Assembly (NCBI GenBank): GCA_035048485.1
Contig: CM068587.1
Coordinates: 45,011,496-45,075,495, forward strand
Length of the DNA: 64,000 bases
Direction: 5' to 3'
Source of the DNA: Pteria penguin
Taxonomy: Eukaryota > Mollusca > Bivalvia > Pterioida > Pteriidae
Below are positions 1-12,416 of this stretch, one piece after another. Every line of letters starts with the position of its first letter. The first letter of the stretch is position 1. The notes under the pieces are model-generated. The model was not told the DNA's origin. It made no database searches and worked only from the letters and a program-made list of their open reading frames with translations. A program made the position numbers and the translations under genes.

Positions 1-74
1 ACTCTGGAAACTGGAAAATCTGGATATTCAGTTATTCATCTTCAGAATAATTTCAAAAAAGCAAAACCATTGAT

Positions 75-348
75 AGATTTTGTTTAGTCGTAACTTTTGG
101 TGTATGCTATATGTTTGTATAAAGAAGCGTTCATATTTTATAGAAAAAAATCAATTTTAGATAGGGCGATTTCCATGTTAAATTTTGACGTGACCGTTTC
201 CCATAGACTCCTTGTTAAACATCGGCGACGTCACTTCAAAATTAACATAGAAAACGCCCTATTTAAAATGAGTTTTTCCTTATAAAATATGAATGCTTCT
301 TTGTAGAAACATATAACATACACCAAAAGTTACAACTAAACAAGATCT
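75..348. mobile_element. Fold-back MITE with ~120-bp arms
   Basis: Positions 75-194 and 229-348 are inverted copies of each other with scattered mismatches, separated by a loop of about 34 bp. Arm landmarks are TTGTTTAG followed by AACTTTTGGTGTATG on the left, and their reverse complements on the right. There is no coding capacity; the 62-codon ORF inside is arm sequence. No clear target-site duplication is seen, so the superfamily is unassigned. Confidence 0.75.
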
Positions 349-442
349 GTCGATTGATATTAATTTTGTAAAACTATTTAAAAGATAAATAAGTGAAAAT
401 CCAGATTTTTCGGTTTACAGAGTGAGTGGCGCGTACAGTAAT

Positions 443-2138
443 GACTTTAAGACCACTCTATGAGGCCTGTATCAAGGATCATTGAAATGTATTAACAACC
501 ATAAGACCATTCTATGAGGTCTGTATCAAGGATCACTGGAATGTATTAACAACCATAAGACCACTCTATGAGGTCTGTATCAAGGATCACTGGAATGTAT
601 TAACAACCATAAGACCATTCTATGAGGTCTGTATCAAGGATCACTGAAATGTATTAACTCTGAAGTCTGTATCAAGGATCACTGAAATGTATTAACTCTG
701 AGGTCTGTATCAAGGTTCACTAGAATGTATTAACAACCATATGACCACTCTATGAGGTCTCTAATAAGGATCACTGAAATGTATTAACTCTGAAGTCTGT
801 ATCAAGGATCACTAATATGTATTAACTCTGAAGTCTGTATCAAGGATCACTGAAATGTATTAACTCTGAGGTCTGTATCAAGGTTCACTAGAATGTATTA
901 ACAACCATATGACCTCTCTATGAGGTCTGTATCAAGGATCACTGAAATGTATTAACTCTGACGTCTGTATCAAGGATCACTAATATGTATTAACTCTGAG
1001 GTCTGTATCAAAGATCACTAGAATGTATTAACTCTGAGGTCTGTATCAAGGATCACTGGAATGTATTAACAACCATATGACCACTCTATGAGGCCTGTAT
1101 CAAGGATCATTAGAATGTATTAACAACGATAAGACCATTCTATGAGGTCTGTATCAAGGATCACTGGAATGTATTAACAACCATAAGACCAGTCTATGAG
1201 GTCTGTATCAATGATCACTGAAATGTATTAACAACCATATGACCACTCTATGAGGTCTGTATCAAGGATCACTGGAATGTATCAACAACCATAAGACCAT
1301 TCTATGAGGTCTGTATCAAGGATCACTGGAATGTATCAACAACCATAAGACCACTCTATGAGGTCTGTATCAAGGATCACTGGAATGTATTAACAACCAT
1401 ATGACCACTCTATGAGGTCTGTATCAAGGATCACTGGAATGTATCAACAACCATATGACCACTCTATGAGGTCTGTATCAATGATCACTGAAATGTATTA
1501 ACAACCATATGACCACTCTATGAGGTCTGTATCAAGGATCACTGGAATGTATTAACAACCATAAGACCATTCTATGAGGTCTGTATCAAGGATCACTAGA
1601 ATGTATTAACAACCATAAGACCACTCTATGAGGTCTGTATCAAGGATCACTGGAATGTATTAACAACCATAAGACCACTCTATGAGGTCTGTATCAAGGA
1701 TCACTGGAATGTATTAACAACCATAAGACCACTCTATGAGGTCTGTATCAAGGATCACTGGAATGTATTAACAACCATAAGACCACTCTATGAGGTCTGT
1801 ATCAAGGATCACTGAAATGTATTAACAACCATAAGACCACTCTATGAGAACCATAATACCATTCTATGAGGTCTGTATCAAGGATCACTGAAATGTATTA
1901 ACAACCATAAGACCACTCTATGAGGTCTTTATCAAGGATCACTGGAATGTATTAACAACCATAAGACCATTCTATGACGTCTGTATCAAGGATCACTAGA
2001 ATGTATTAACAACCATAAGACCATTCTGTGAGGCCTGTATCAAGGATCACTGACACATATTAACAACCATAAGACCATTCTATGCGGTCTGTATCAAGGA
2101 TCACTAGAATGTATAAACAAACAGTATAAGACCACTCA
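443..2138. repeat. 54-bp satellite array with 38-bp variant units
   Basis: About 30 head-to-tail units are present. The full unit is 54 bp and contains ACCACTCTATGAGGTCTG then TATCAAGGATCACTGG then AATGTATTAAC. Between about 650 and 1030 many units lack the CATAAGACCACTC part and are 38 bp long, joined through TATTAACTCTGAGG. Divergence between units is low. The array lies just upstream of the first visible SNAP exon and so is probably in a SNAP intron. Confidence 0.95.
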
Positions 2139-2793
2139 GCCATTCTAAGTCTCGTTCAGTATAATCTTTTTTTTTTTTTTTCTTACTGAAAGTGACACGT
2201 TTTATCAAGTTCTTTAGCATGTTTCACAGACTCCTTACTGAAATACTTTTACATTTTTGTACATGTATTGTAGGATATTTTGGAATGGGGCCAGGCCAGT
2301 CAAATGTAGAAATGTCTAAATAGAAAATCCTGACTGAATTGTATGTCTATGCATTTAACCTGAACAGAATTTATTAATGTTTATTTCAGTTTAATGTGGT
2401 TAATGAATTAATAATGACCTGAAGTGTCTGAATGATAAAAACAATTCATTGAAATGGGATACCACATCAGTAGTTTCCATATCCTGTTGTTATTGAGTAT
2501 CATATATATCATATCAGAACAAAATGCAGTTTTGATTAGGAAGACAGGCAAGATTTTTAGACTGGGAATGGGGCTGGCCATTATAGAGAATCAAGAGACA
2601 TGTTTAGAATTATGTCATTGATCATGGATGTACTTACATTGTCACTATCTAGTTTGTATCAATTACTAAGTGATCTTGTATTAACATGGAAGAAGAAAGA
2701 GACTTTGTGCTGCAGTACTTATTTGTTTGTGATTTCATGCTTGGTACGATTTCTTTTTTAATGTGTAAGGTATATGTATTTGTCTTTTTTCAG

Positions 2794-2873
2794 GTCCTCA
2801 TCTAAGGTAGAAGATGCTTGTGATTTATTTGTAAGAGCAGGAAACATGTACAAGATGGCAAAGAATTGGACAA
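2794..2873 (+). CDS. NAPA: SNAP exon, first one visible
   Basis: The acceptor is TTTTTTCAG and the donor is GTGTGT. The first base completes a codon from the missing upstream exon. It encodes a short serine stretch then [20 protein letters not shown] and NWT, matching the start of the first helical repeats of alpha-SNAP. The final base is completed by the next exon. Confidence 0.93.
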
Positions 2874-5800
2874 GTGTGTAAACTTTTGTGTATTCTCCTC
2901 TCCCGTTGTCATGAAAAATGTTGTTTCATTTTACTATCTTGGATATTAGAATGAAGTAAGATGGGTTCAGTTACTTCTGTTTTGTCAAATCTAATTTATT
3001 GAATTTTCTTTTGATCTCTTAATTACAAAATATTAATCATTTTATGTATGAGATATGCAAATCCTTTTGGATGCAAAAGGATGTCATCAGTTGCAGTTCG
3101 ATTTATTACATATAACAAGTTTATATGGATGTTTAAATTCTCAGCAGTGGATGCAGAATGGAAATGACATATAAAGAAAGGAAAAATAATACAAATACTG
3201 TACAATTCAGGTGTTTTGGAGAAATTGCACAAAACACAGTGGGAAAAACACCCAAAATCTCGGAGGAAATCCATGTGAAATTTACCTGTGCACATTTACA
3301 CTTTTGTAAAATACACAGTGTATTGCGTAATTCTTGAATTTACTCCTGGATGTGGCCCACTGTGGCGGGTGGAAAAATTACAACACACTTGGACTGTACT
3401 GCAGCATATCCATAGTCATAGAATAAGTGTCTTATTATACCCTCAGCAAACAAATATGGAAGGGGGGGGGGGGGGTTATATCGGAATCAACTTGTCAGTC
3501 TGTCCATCTGTCTGTCCAGAAAATTTTAACCTTGGCCATAACTTTTGAACCAAAAGAGATGGGGCCTTCATACTACACTTGTGTATTCCTTGTGGCAAGA
3601 CCTTTCATTTTTGACCTCTTGATCTTGATATTTGATCTATTTTTGAAAAACTTTAAACTTGGCCATAACTTTTGAACCAAGAGAGATGGGTTCTTCATAC
3701 TACACATGTGTATTCCTTGTAGAAAGACTTTTCATTGGTACCATAATTTTTTACCTTTTGACCTTGACTTGACCTACTTTTGAAAAACTTTAACCTAGGA
3801 CATAACTTTTGAACCAAAAGAGATGGGGCCTTCATACTACACATGTGTATTCCTTGCAGAAAGACCTTTTTGCCGATTGCATAATTTTTGACTCTGTGAC
3901 CTTGATGTTTTACCTACTTTTGAACAACCTTAAGCTTAGCCATTACTTTTGAACCAAAAGAGATGGGCCTTCATACGATACATGTGTATTCCTTGTGGCA
4001 AGACCTTTATGTCAGTACCATTACTTTTGACCTCGTAGTCTTGACATTTGATCTACTTTTGAAAAACTCTAACCTTAGCCATAACTTTTGAACCAAAGAA
4101 GAAGGGGCCTTCATATTGGACATGTGTATTCCTTGTGGCAAGACCTGTCTGTCGGTACCAAAATTTTTTACCTTTTGACCTTGACATTTGACTTACTTTT
4201 GAAAAACTTTAATTTTAGCCATAACTTTTGGACCAAAAGAGAGGGGGCCTTCATATTACACATGTGTATTCCTTGTAGCAAGACCTGTCTGTCAGTACCA
4301 AAACCTTTGACCTCATGACCTTTAGCTTTACCTTGATCTTTGCTCTTCCTCAAATTTGTATTTGTCCCATTATGTCAAGTACATTGTACTTTAGCACAAA
4401 ATACAACTTTAATGAAGTCACGCAAAGTTGAACATGCTGAACATTTCATTATGGCGTCATAAGCATAACAATCAAAAGTCTGCAAAACATCACTTTGTAT
4501 GCTGAAAAGTGGATCAAATATGGGTTATTATGATATCACCGATCAGTGTTATCGATACAGATATAAACGACATATGTCCTGAAAGCTTTATCTAGGGCAG
4601 TTACAGTGGTTGTGGATTTATTTTTTTAAGGCTGTCAGGGATTTGTACATGAAATGGAATGCTACTGTAGATTAATCATCCATGGAGATTACTACAGTGT
4701 TGGCAACACAGCTCTCCCCAGGCATTATATGGATGTCACTTGCATTATCCAGATGTCACTTACTACATGCAATCTTTAGATAAAATAAAATGCAACATCC
4801 CTTAAAATTTTGTTGCATTTCTTTTTTGTTACGACAACATGCTTTATGTTTGACTTTTGTTCACATTTTATGTCTCTATGTCTCTGATTTTATTATGTAA
4901 TTTTCTACACCGTCAGGCTGTTTGACCTATTAAATTTTGCTGCTAAAACAATACTATATTGTTACTGTTAATTATGAATCTTAATTAGCAGTTTTCCCTG
5001 CACTTCTTCTGATCATGCCAATATCTTGGAACATTATCTAGTAATAGCAGTAAAATAAGAGGTTTTACTATGTTAGTACAATTTAATCATATTAAATTAT
5101 ACTTGTAAGTTATGTAAGTAGTTGTAACAACAGGCATATAAACAGGCTCAATGCGACTGTACTATTTTTTATGCCTCCCGAAAACTTTCGCGTTCGTCAG
5201 AATTTTATCATACTTCACCAAAATATTATTAACTTAAAACTTTGGGACAGAGGTCACTCAAGGTTATTTCTGAAAGGTCAAGGTCACTTATCAACTATGA
5301 CTTAAAATACCATGATGTGTGTATATCTTCTTCAGCTTTCATCAGAATTTGATCATTCTTCACCAAAATATTATTTAGGTTAAGGGCTTTTTGACATAGG
5401 TCATCAAAGTCATTTCTGAAAGGTCAAGGTCACTTAATAACTATGACTTAAAATACCATGAAGTATGTATATTTTCCTTAAGCTTTCATCAGAATTTCAT
5501 CATACTTCACAAAAATGTTCTTTAGGTTAAAGACTTTTGGACATAGGTCACTCAAGGTCATTTTTGAAAGGTCAAAGTCACTTATTAACTATGACTTAAA
5601 ATACCATGAAGTACATATATCTGCTACACTTTGTATCAAAATATTATTTAGGTTAGGGACTATTGAACAAAGATCACTCAAGGTCATTTCTGAAAAGTCA
5701 AGGTCACTTATTAACTATGACTAAAATACCATGAAGTACTTGTATCTCCTACACCTTTCATCAGAATTGGATCATGCTTCACCAAAATGTTACTTAGGTT

Positions 5801-8800
5801 AAGGGCTTCTTGGAGCATCCATCAAATTTACTGATTTTTTGTATATAAATTGAGTCATCAATTTCCTGCATCATAACTGCCATTCGGGGAGCATACCGGT
5901 ACATCAATTTTACTGATACTTTTGTTATTAGATGTAATGGATTGTCAAAAAATGTTTAAGGAATGAAAATTGAAATATATACTCAAGATTACAGTATTTC
6001 CTCTAATGGAAACAAATGTAAACATTTAAACATAATCATGATTTTATAATATAAAGGCGAGATGACCAGGATGTTATTTTCCCTACAATATATTTTACAG
6101 CTGAGATTGACAATTGTGTGACATAGTTTAAGATACTGTAGTGTACTTTGTGACACTGATACAATTTAACTTACAGTGAGGTGCAGTCCTAAGATAACAT
6201 TATGTTTACGTTGTGTTAACATTTAGTTTGCTTTTCCCCTTGGCTCAGGACTGCTGAGCACACACATTTCCATTAATGAAGATTTTCACTTGTGCTTCAT
6301 TTTGAGACTTGATTGTCACGTGAATACGTTTGACAACCACATTTGCTTGCTTACAACTGAATGTAATATTTACATGTATGTATATAGGAGTATTTGAAGG
6401 AAGATCGCTATATACATTATATATATAAATATTAGAACATGTAAATGTGCAAAACAAAATATTTGGAAGTTTTAAATTTACACTCTCTTGTGTTAAGGAG
6501 TGAATTTTTAAAATATTGGTTACAATTTCAAAACATTGAATATCATGAAATGATGATAATTTTACAATAAATAATTTAGAAATAGATAAGTAAAATTAAA
6601 AATGACTAAAATTGATAGTACATGTAATAAATAAATATAATAGCAATAGTACATGTAATAAATAAATAAGTACTTAAGAAAATAGATAAATACACAAATG
6701 AATCAAAAAATAAATAGATAAATAAAAAAAGCTAATGTGGATTTCATGGGGGGGGGGGGCGGAGAAATAGAGAATTCACAATTAATCTTGTGAGGAGTCA
6801 TATAGAACTGATGCCATAGAGGTGACATGCCGTAAGATTTTCCTCAGGATAACACTGGTTGATAGGTATAATATGTCATAGTTAAGAAATTAAAAGATAT
6901 TAGGCCAAATAAAATTAATTGGTAGATTTTCATCCCCGCCCGCCCCTAAAAAGTCGACCCGCCCTAGAATTATTTATTTTTCAAACAAATCCGGTGCGTC
7001 TGAATTCTGGTATTTTAATTCGGTAGTTATGCATATATCAGGGATAATTACACACAATTTATGCAAGATATTGTTACAGAATAGTACTGCTTTTGCTTTT
7101 ATGGCACACTTTTTTATACAAGAAAAATAAATTATAAAAAATAAATTCCACCCACCCGCCCCATACATTTTCACGAGGTTAAATGAAAATCTACCTATTA
7201 AGTTTAATTGGCCTTAGTTCCGACATATAATTCTTTTCTTTTACATTTAAAGGTGCAGGAGAAGCATTTTGTCGTGCCGCTCAGCTCCAGATAGAACTAA
7301 AGAGTAAGCACCAAGCTGCTACAGAATTTGTCAATGCCGGCACTTGTTATAAAAAGGCAGACCCTAATGGTAAAGTATAGCAATATCTTGATGGCAGAGT
7401 TGCTGTAGTACTTACTGATTTTTTTAATTTTCACAGATCAAAGTGTTCCAAATCTAGGCATAGATTTAGAAGTAGCACAAAACATTGTGATGTGATGCAG
7501 ATGTGAACCAGCATCCTGAATTCACACTGTAGTTATAGTGACTTTTCAGTATTTTGTGTTACACCTGGATGGCACTGTCAGCTTTTGGTTTGCAGTGATT
7601 CATGTTCCTTCTCATGGTTTTAATACTACAGTTGATAGTTGGTAATTTTCTGCTTCCATGACGGGACAGTAAAACTCTGATTTTCATTAAAAAAACATCA
7701 GAGCGCCACCACTTTGTTGTTCGCTACATTATTTTAGGCACATTTAAGAATGATTCTCTGTAAGGTTCATGAATTTCTACATATACTAAAGTATTACTTG
7801 TAGTAGGATTATATTTTTTATTTCAGAAGCAGTAAATTGTTTTCTTAAAGCTGTTGAAATCTTTACAGACATGGTAAGTATTAGCTCTTGGGTCATTCAT
7901 GAAAAAAGGATGGCTTACTATTTTTAATCAAAATGAAAGTGACAGGATTGTTTTTTCATTGGCATTTTCAAAAAAATTTCCAAAAAAGTTAAACTTCAGG
8001 TGACAAAGAATAATAATGCAATTCTATAATGCATTGTTGAGAATTTTCAACTTGTATCTTAATATACCTTGAATCAGGACATTTAAATATAAATTATATA
8101 CCATTATATAATGGGTATTGCTGTAGGTAAATGAGAAGTACTTGGTCACTTTGGTGACTGTACCTGTCAACAGATGCTATAAGCAGACATAGTGAACACA
8201 GATGTCTACTTTAGACCTACCAATGGAGACATGGAATTAGTTGAATTAATTTCAAGTGATACATATGAGATAACAGTTTCTCAGACTCATTGCCAGCGTA
8301 TGTTGAATTAACTACCGTACAAGTGACACATATTAGATAACAGTCTGAGATTCTCTGCCCTTCTCCCACTTTTGATATCGGCAGTTTTTTGGAGAGGGTC
8401 GGAGAAACTTTGTTCATCAAAAGTTGGAATTTCAGCAATATCAGCCGGTATTGGGATGTACAAGCCTCTGTGACGAATAAACGCTTGCCCAGCGAACTTG
8501 CAACCTATAATCCAATAAATGAACATTTAACTTACTCAATCATAGGAATATCTTTTCCAAATAAGATTTGTAACTTCTACTAGCCCCCGTTTTATCTGAA
8601 AACATGATAAGATTCTCCAATTCATCATTTGTGTATAAGAGCATGAAGTCAGATCTCGCCGAACACGACTTTGCTAATTCGTGACGAGGTTGCATTGTGT
8701 TTTTCTTTACAAATATGTGTCAGCTGTCGAAGTGTCACAAATGCAAATGCTTATTAGTCAAAAGAGGCTTGTACAACCCGATACCAGCTAGTATCGCTAA

Positions 8801-11800
8801 AATCCAACTTCTGATGAACAAAGTCTCTCTGACCCCCTCCCACAAACCGCTGATATCAAAAGTGGGAGAAGGGAAGAGAATCTCGGACTAATTAGACAAC
8901 AGATTCTCTGTGCCAGTGTATGTTGAACTAACTACAAATGATACATATGAGATAACAGTTTCTCAGCGCTAGTGTATGTTGAATGTGAAATATCTTCTTT
9001 TATAGGGAAAATTCACGATAGCAGCCAAGCATCATATAACTATTGCTGAAATGTATGAAACAGAAACTGTGGATTTAGAAAAGGTAAAACAATTAGCTCA
9101 TGGCGTGTGAAATCATTATTCAATTTTCTGTAGCATATTCTTTTTAAAAAGGCTTTTATGCAACGTTTGTCTTCTCCAATTTTAGATTTCCCTTATGTAT
9201 TACTTTACCTTACTATCTTTTAGGCAATATCTCATTACGAGCAAGCTGCTGATTATTATAAGGGAGAGGAATCCAATAGGTGAGTACAATATATATTAGC
9301 AAGGAAGCTGTTGTAGCCCAGTGGATGAGGTGCTCATCTCGTGACCGGAAGGCCGGTTTGATTTGTGCCATGGGTGCACCATTTTTCGGATGAGACAATA
9401 AAAACTGAGGTCCCACGTAGGCATGAGGGAGGGTCCGTTGCAAAGTTACAAATTTCTATGCAATGCATCAGGCAGATGCTGACACCATATATGTGAAATA
9501 ATTGTGGAGTTACGTAAAGAAATAATCAGTCACGTAAAGCAATAGTCAATCAATCTGTATATTAGCTATTATAAAGTAGAAATGAATTATTTCATTTCAT
9601 TTGATTCAGAGTTGTCTGTTATCTTGTGCCATTAGATTTTTATATTGTCAACTTTTTTCTATGGATTTTTAGACGGTTACAAAATTTTGTCCCCATCTTT
9701 TGCATTGGGGTTGCCTGAATGTTGACCTGATAGTATCTCTAACTTCAAATCTACGCCAAGATATAGTACGGAGAATGTATGTTATTCTTCGTTCAATACC
9801 ACACAGAGGCAGAAATTGCGATTACATTAATTCAAAGAGTCATGTTTTCCGGACATTTTCTGCAGTCTTTCAAGGTATTGGATTGAAACTTGGCATATAA
9901 GTTTATATCAGTAAGGGTATGTACCAATTTGCATTTCGGTATGCTTGACTTGGTTTTGCCAGAGTTATGGCCCTTGAAAATTTCATTGGTTTTATCATGT
10001 TTATGTGCAAATTTGTTTTGTTTGTTTATCTAAGACTTATTTTTACCCATTTGAGTAATCTTTCACAGAATTGTTGCACAGGACTCAAGGTAGTGTCATT
10101 ACCTTGAAGCATAGTCTTATTTGCAAGGACAAGATCACAGTGCATATGATGGGTAAATCTTTGTCCAGTCCATAGCTTTTAACCCATTGCACATTATGCT
10201 AATCTAGCTGTTGCTTTTGTTGCACTTTGTGGGATAAACTTTGGTTACCATTGTTTCAGTTCTGCAAATAAATGCCTGGTGAAAGTTGCTCAGTATGCAG
10301 CTCAGCTTGAACAGTATGAGAAAGCAATACAGATATATGAAGAGGTAAGAAGTATGTGATATGGTATGAGGAACAACATTTAACTTACAGCAGAACTACA
10401 ATACATGTATATAAAAGATTTCAAAGTACATTGTACTCTGACACAGAATGAAACAAAAATACCTTTATATCTTTTTTTTTTACTGATCATTCATATGGGA
10501 CAACTCTCCTACAAGATGTGTGAAGTGTTTTAGTTGGAGAAGAAAAAAAGTTCCAAATTCAAATTGTTTCAACTTTGATTCTTTGTTGTTGTCTTATTGT
10601 ATATATATTATAAATAGATATATAAATATTATATAATATATGAGTATATATCGTTTTGAGGTAATTCTGGGAAAGGAGATGTTTAGGGACAATATGACAA
10701 TAAATGTGATTTGGTATCACTTTATAATATGGCCATTAGAGCAAGGTTCTTTCTGTTTAAAATAGATTTTTTATTTTATCACCAGTTCAGTGTACTGATC
10801 TAAATGACACATGGAAAAATCCAATCTGTCTTCAATTGACAAAACTTTAATTAAGAAATTGCAGATGTTTTTTGTATTCTTATGATATCCCACAACTGCA
10901 CATTTTGTTGAATGTAAACACAAATGGCAAAGTTAGAAATTAGGGAGAAAAGTTGACGGACATTAATTTTCAGAAAAGGTTTGTGGCTAAATGCATGTGT
11001 TCGTGTTGTGAAGTAGGGAGAAGAGACCAGAGAATCCAGGTTTAACAGAAGGATCAGTAGTTCTAAGAAAAAGTACAACAGTGATGTACAGGACATACTG
11101 TGGTAGAATTGCTATGAAGTTTACAAATATACGAATGATTTACTATAGTTCAATGTAATTTCCAATGGATTCAGTATGAGGAATGTTATGTAGGTAAGAG
11201 GGAGAATGTATTTATCTGTTTACAGATTGGAACTTCTTGTGTGGACAACACTTTATTGAAGTACAGTGCAAAAGATTATTTCTTCAAAGCTGCACTCTGT
11301 CATTTGTGTGTGGACGTGTTGAATGCTGAACATGCAGTACAGAAGTATGAAGAAATCATGCCAGCCTTTGCAGATGGAAGAGAGTGTAAACTTGTCAAGG
11401 TAGGATTTAAATGTTATCCCTTCATTAAAAATCTTGTAATGTTCTGTCAGTGATCCTTATAATTTAACTTTGTTACCAGAGGTGATAACTTGAGAAAGAA
11501 GTATTTCATGATTTTGCTCAGTGGACTCAGTGGCCACACTAACTGAGCAGGCTAATACATGTATGCTGTACTAGATCTTATTGTAAACTCTAATTCACCA
11601 TTGTCAAGGCTAAGAGAGGTCAGTTGTTTTCTTCAGGTGTTCCCAATTCCACCACCATTAAATACTTTCACCATCATATACTCTATCAAATAATGCCTAA
11701 GTTGTATAAACAAACAGAATCAACATATTGCTGAAAAATACAGTTGTTTTGTTAACTTCTTGTCAACGTTTGATTATAACTGTAATGCATGTATTTGTGA

Positions 11801-12416
11801 TGCATTTCTTCCAAAATACACCTATTACCCAAGGTGTTATAGGGATATGTACTTTTTTTGCACACTTATTTTATATTCCATTGTAAATGTAATATTTAGA
11901 ATAACAATAAAAGACTATAATTAAATTTTCATTATATTAGACACTTTTTACTATATGTATATCCAAACCTTATTTCTGAATTATCAAGAATGTTATTAAG
12001 AAAAGTAAATATACAGCATATTTATATTGCTGCTCTATGTTTTGTGTTTAAGTTATGTTGTTCAATATTTGATTGTTTTCCATATGAATGTTTATTTCTA
12101 CCATTGTATTATTTTACATTAATAAGGAGAAATTCTCATTCACCTGTTGTCTCTTGCTCTGCAAAATGACTCAATTAAACTAAATATTATACTATGATTT
12201 CTACAGACACATTCTGCTTATTTTAGGTGGATAATGTAAGCTAATATTTGACTGATTTCCTCTTTACAGAAATTAATAGAGGCAGTAAACGAGGAGGATG
12301 TAGATAAATACACAGATGCTGTGAAGGACTATGATAGTATATCTAGACTCGATCAATGGACAACTACAGTCTTACTACGCATTAAAAAGAATATCAACTC
12401 GGAAGATCTTCGTTGA
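2794..12416 (+). CDS. NAPA: Alpha/beta-SNAP (soluble NSF attachment protein), 5' end missing
   Basis: The product is the adaptor that binds assembled SNARE complexes and recruits and stimulates the ATPase NSF, which recycles SNAREs after membrane fusion on the cytosolic face of membranes. Eight exons join in phase: 2794-2873, 7253-7369, 7827-7873, 9006-9083, 9224-9279, 10260-10344, 11226-11399 and 12270-12416. They give about 260 residues that follow animal alpha-SNAP from about residue 35 to the end. Recognisable stretches are [63 protein letters not shown] and LLRIKK. The protein ends in EDLR, so the penultimate leucine is kept; in mammalian alpha-SNAP this leucine is needed to stimulate NSF. 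The family is a TPR-like helical solenoid of about 295 residues, so only an N-terminal exon is missing. Alpha and beta cannot be separated here; gamma-SNAP is excluded by similarity. All introns are GT-AG. An ATTAAA at about 12485 is a possible weak poly(A) signal. Confidence 0.95.
3437..4330. repeat. Dispersed repeat with ~140-bp internal tandem units
   Basis: The element opens with TTATACCCTCAGC and a run of 14 G at 3462-3475, then a CTGTCC-rich stretch. About six degenerate units follow, each containing CCATAACTTTTGAACC, GGGGCCTTCATACTACAC and GTGTATTCCTTGTGGCAAGA, with unit starts about 126-141 bp apart. Relatives occur at 38285, 46145 and 49470. ORFs here are repeat sequence. Confidence 0.8.
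5190..5835. repeat. Degenerate tandem repeat, unit ~146 bp
   Basis: About 4.5 units carry TTTCATCAGAATTT, ATTATTTAGGTTAAGG, TTTCTGAAAGGTCAAGGTCA and ATGACTTAAAATACCATGAA. AGGTTA landmarks fall near 5377, 5524, 5650 and 5796, so one unit is about 20 bp short. It is located in the long SNAP intron. Confidence 0.8.
6903..7213. mobile_element. Harbinger-like MITE, 311 bp, TTA duplication
   Basis: The left end GGCCAAATAAAATTAATTGG and the right end, read in reverse, form inverted repeats of about 31 bp ending in GGTAGATTTTCAT. The element is flanked by TTA at 6900-6902 and 7214-7216. A TTA duplication with GGCC termini fits PIF/Harbinger. The interior has CCCGCC-rich patches and no transposase. 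It ends 39 bp before SNAP exon 7253-7369. Confidence 0.75.
7253..7369 (+). CDS. NAPA: SNAP exon 3 (relative)
   Basis: It encodes [20 protein letters not shown] and then [18 protein letters not shown], ending in phase 1 before GTAAAG. A Harbinger-like MITE ends only 39 bp upstream, so the branch-point region of this intron lies at or inside the MITE boundary. Confidence 0.94.
7827..7873 (+). CDS. NAPA: SNAP exon, 47 nt
   Basis: A small exon between TTTCAG and GTAAGT. With the preceding G it encodes [16 protein letters not shown], matching the NCL-RAIEIYTDMG region of the family. Confidence 0.93.
8341..8890. mobile_element. Long-TIR MITE, 550 bp, 9-bp target duplication
   Basis: Arms of about 150 bp at 8341-8490 and 8745-8890 are inverted copies; both contain TTCTCCCACTTTTGATATC, ACTTTGTTCATCA and TGTACAAGCCTC. 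The element is flanked by ATTAGATAA (8332-8340) and ATTAGACAA (8891-8899). Long TIRs with a 9-bp duplication suggest a Mutator-like MITE. It interrupts a locally repeated host unit (CATATGAGATAACAG...GTATGTTGAA) seen on both sides. No transposase is present. Confidence 0.75.
9006..9083 (+). CDS. NAPA: SNAP exon, 78 nt
   Basis: It encodes [20 protein letters not shown] then TVDLEK, in phase 0 at both ends. The [10 protein letters not shown] stretch is among the best conserved in alpha/beta-SNAP. Confidence 0.95.
9224..9279 (+). CDS. NAPA: SNAP exon, 56 nt
   Basis: It encodes [18 protein letters not shown] and ends with AG of a split serine codon before GTGAGT. A SINE with target duplications begins only 21 bp downstream, in the following intron. 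Confidence 0.95.
9301..9557 (+). mobile_element. tRNA-derived SINE with 9-bp target duplication
   Basis: The head contains TGTAGCCCAGTGGATGAGG (A-box-like) and GGCCGGTTTGATTTG (decayed B box). The body contains TTTCGGATGAGACA, TGAGGTCCC, AATTTCTATGCAATGCATCA and a CAATCAATCTG tail. It is flanked by TATATTAGC at 9292-9300 and 9558-9566. The body matches the copy at 21111-21387, so both belong to one family. Confidence 0.8.
9690..9990 (+). repeat. Dispersed repeat fragment
   Basis: The segment holds CATGTTTTCCGGACATTTTC, CTTTCAAGGTATTGGATTGA and AGTTATGGCCCTTG. It is recognisably related to the duplicated unit at 48111-49070 (GTCATGATTTCCGGAC, TCTTTCAAGATATTGA, TTTATGGCCCTTGGA). It lies in a SNAP intron, and the 66-codon ORF across it is not a gene. 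Confidence 0.6.
10260..10344 (+). CDS. NAPA: SNAP exon, 85 nt
   Basis: It completes the split serine codon and encodes [20 protein letters not shown] then KAIQIYEE, with donor GTAAGA. It corresponds to the SANKCLLKVA segment of the family. Confidence 0.94.
10345..11225 (+). other. SNAP intron, no further feature
   Basis: AT-rich intron with a TATATA-rich patch near 10600-10650. I see no gene, RNA or clear repeat in it. Confidence 0.6.
11226..11399 (+). CDS. NAPA: SNAP exon, 174 nt
   Basis: The longest SNAP exon here, 58 codons, phase 0 at both ends. It carries [31 protein letters not shown] and SRECKL-like [10 protein letters not shown]. The acceptor is TTTACAG and the donor GTAGGA. Confidence 0.95.
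11400..12269 (+). other. Last SNAP intron
   Basis: AT-rich intron between GTAGGA and TTTACAG. No other supported feature is visible. Confidence 0.6.
12270..12416 (+). CDS. NAPA: SNAP terminal coding exon with stop
   Basis: It encodes [20 protein letters not shown], then [20 protein letters not shown] and NINSEDLR, followed by TGA at 12414-12416. The length and the conserved C-terminal leucine show that the 3' coding end is intact. Confidence 0.95.
   Translation, partial: KLIEAVNEEDVDKYTDAVKDYDSISRLDQWTTTVLLRIKKNINSEDLR

Noticed and set aside
443..2138. CRISPR array
   Set aside because: Repeats are directly adjacent without unique spacers, and the genome is eukaryotic.
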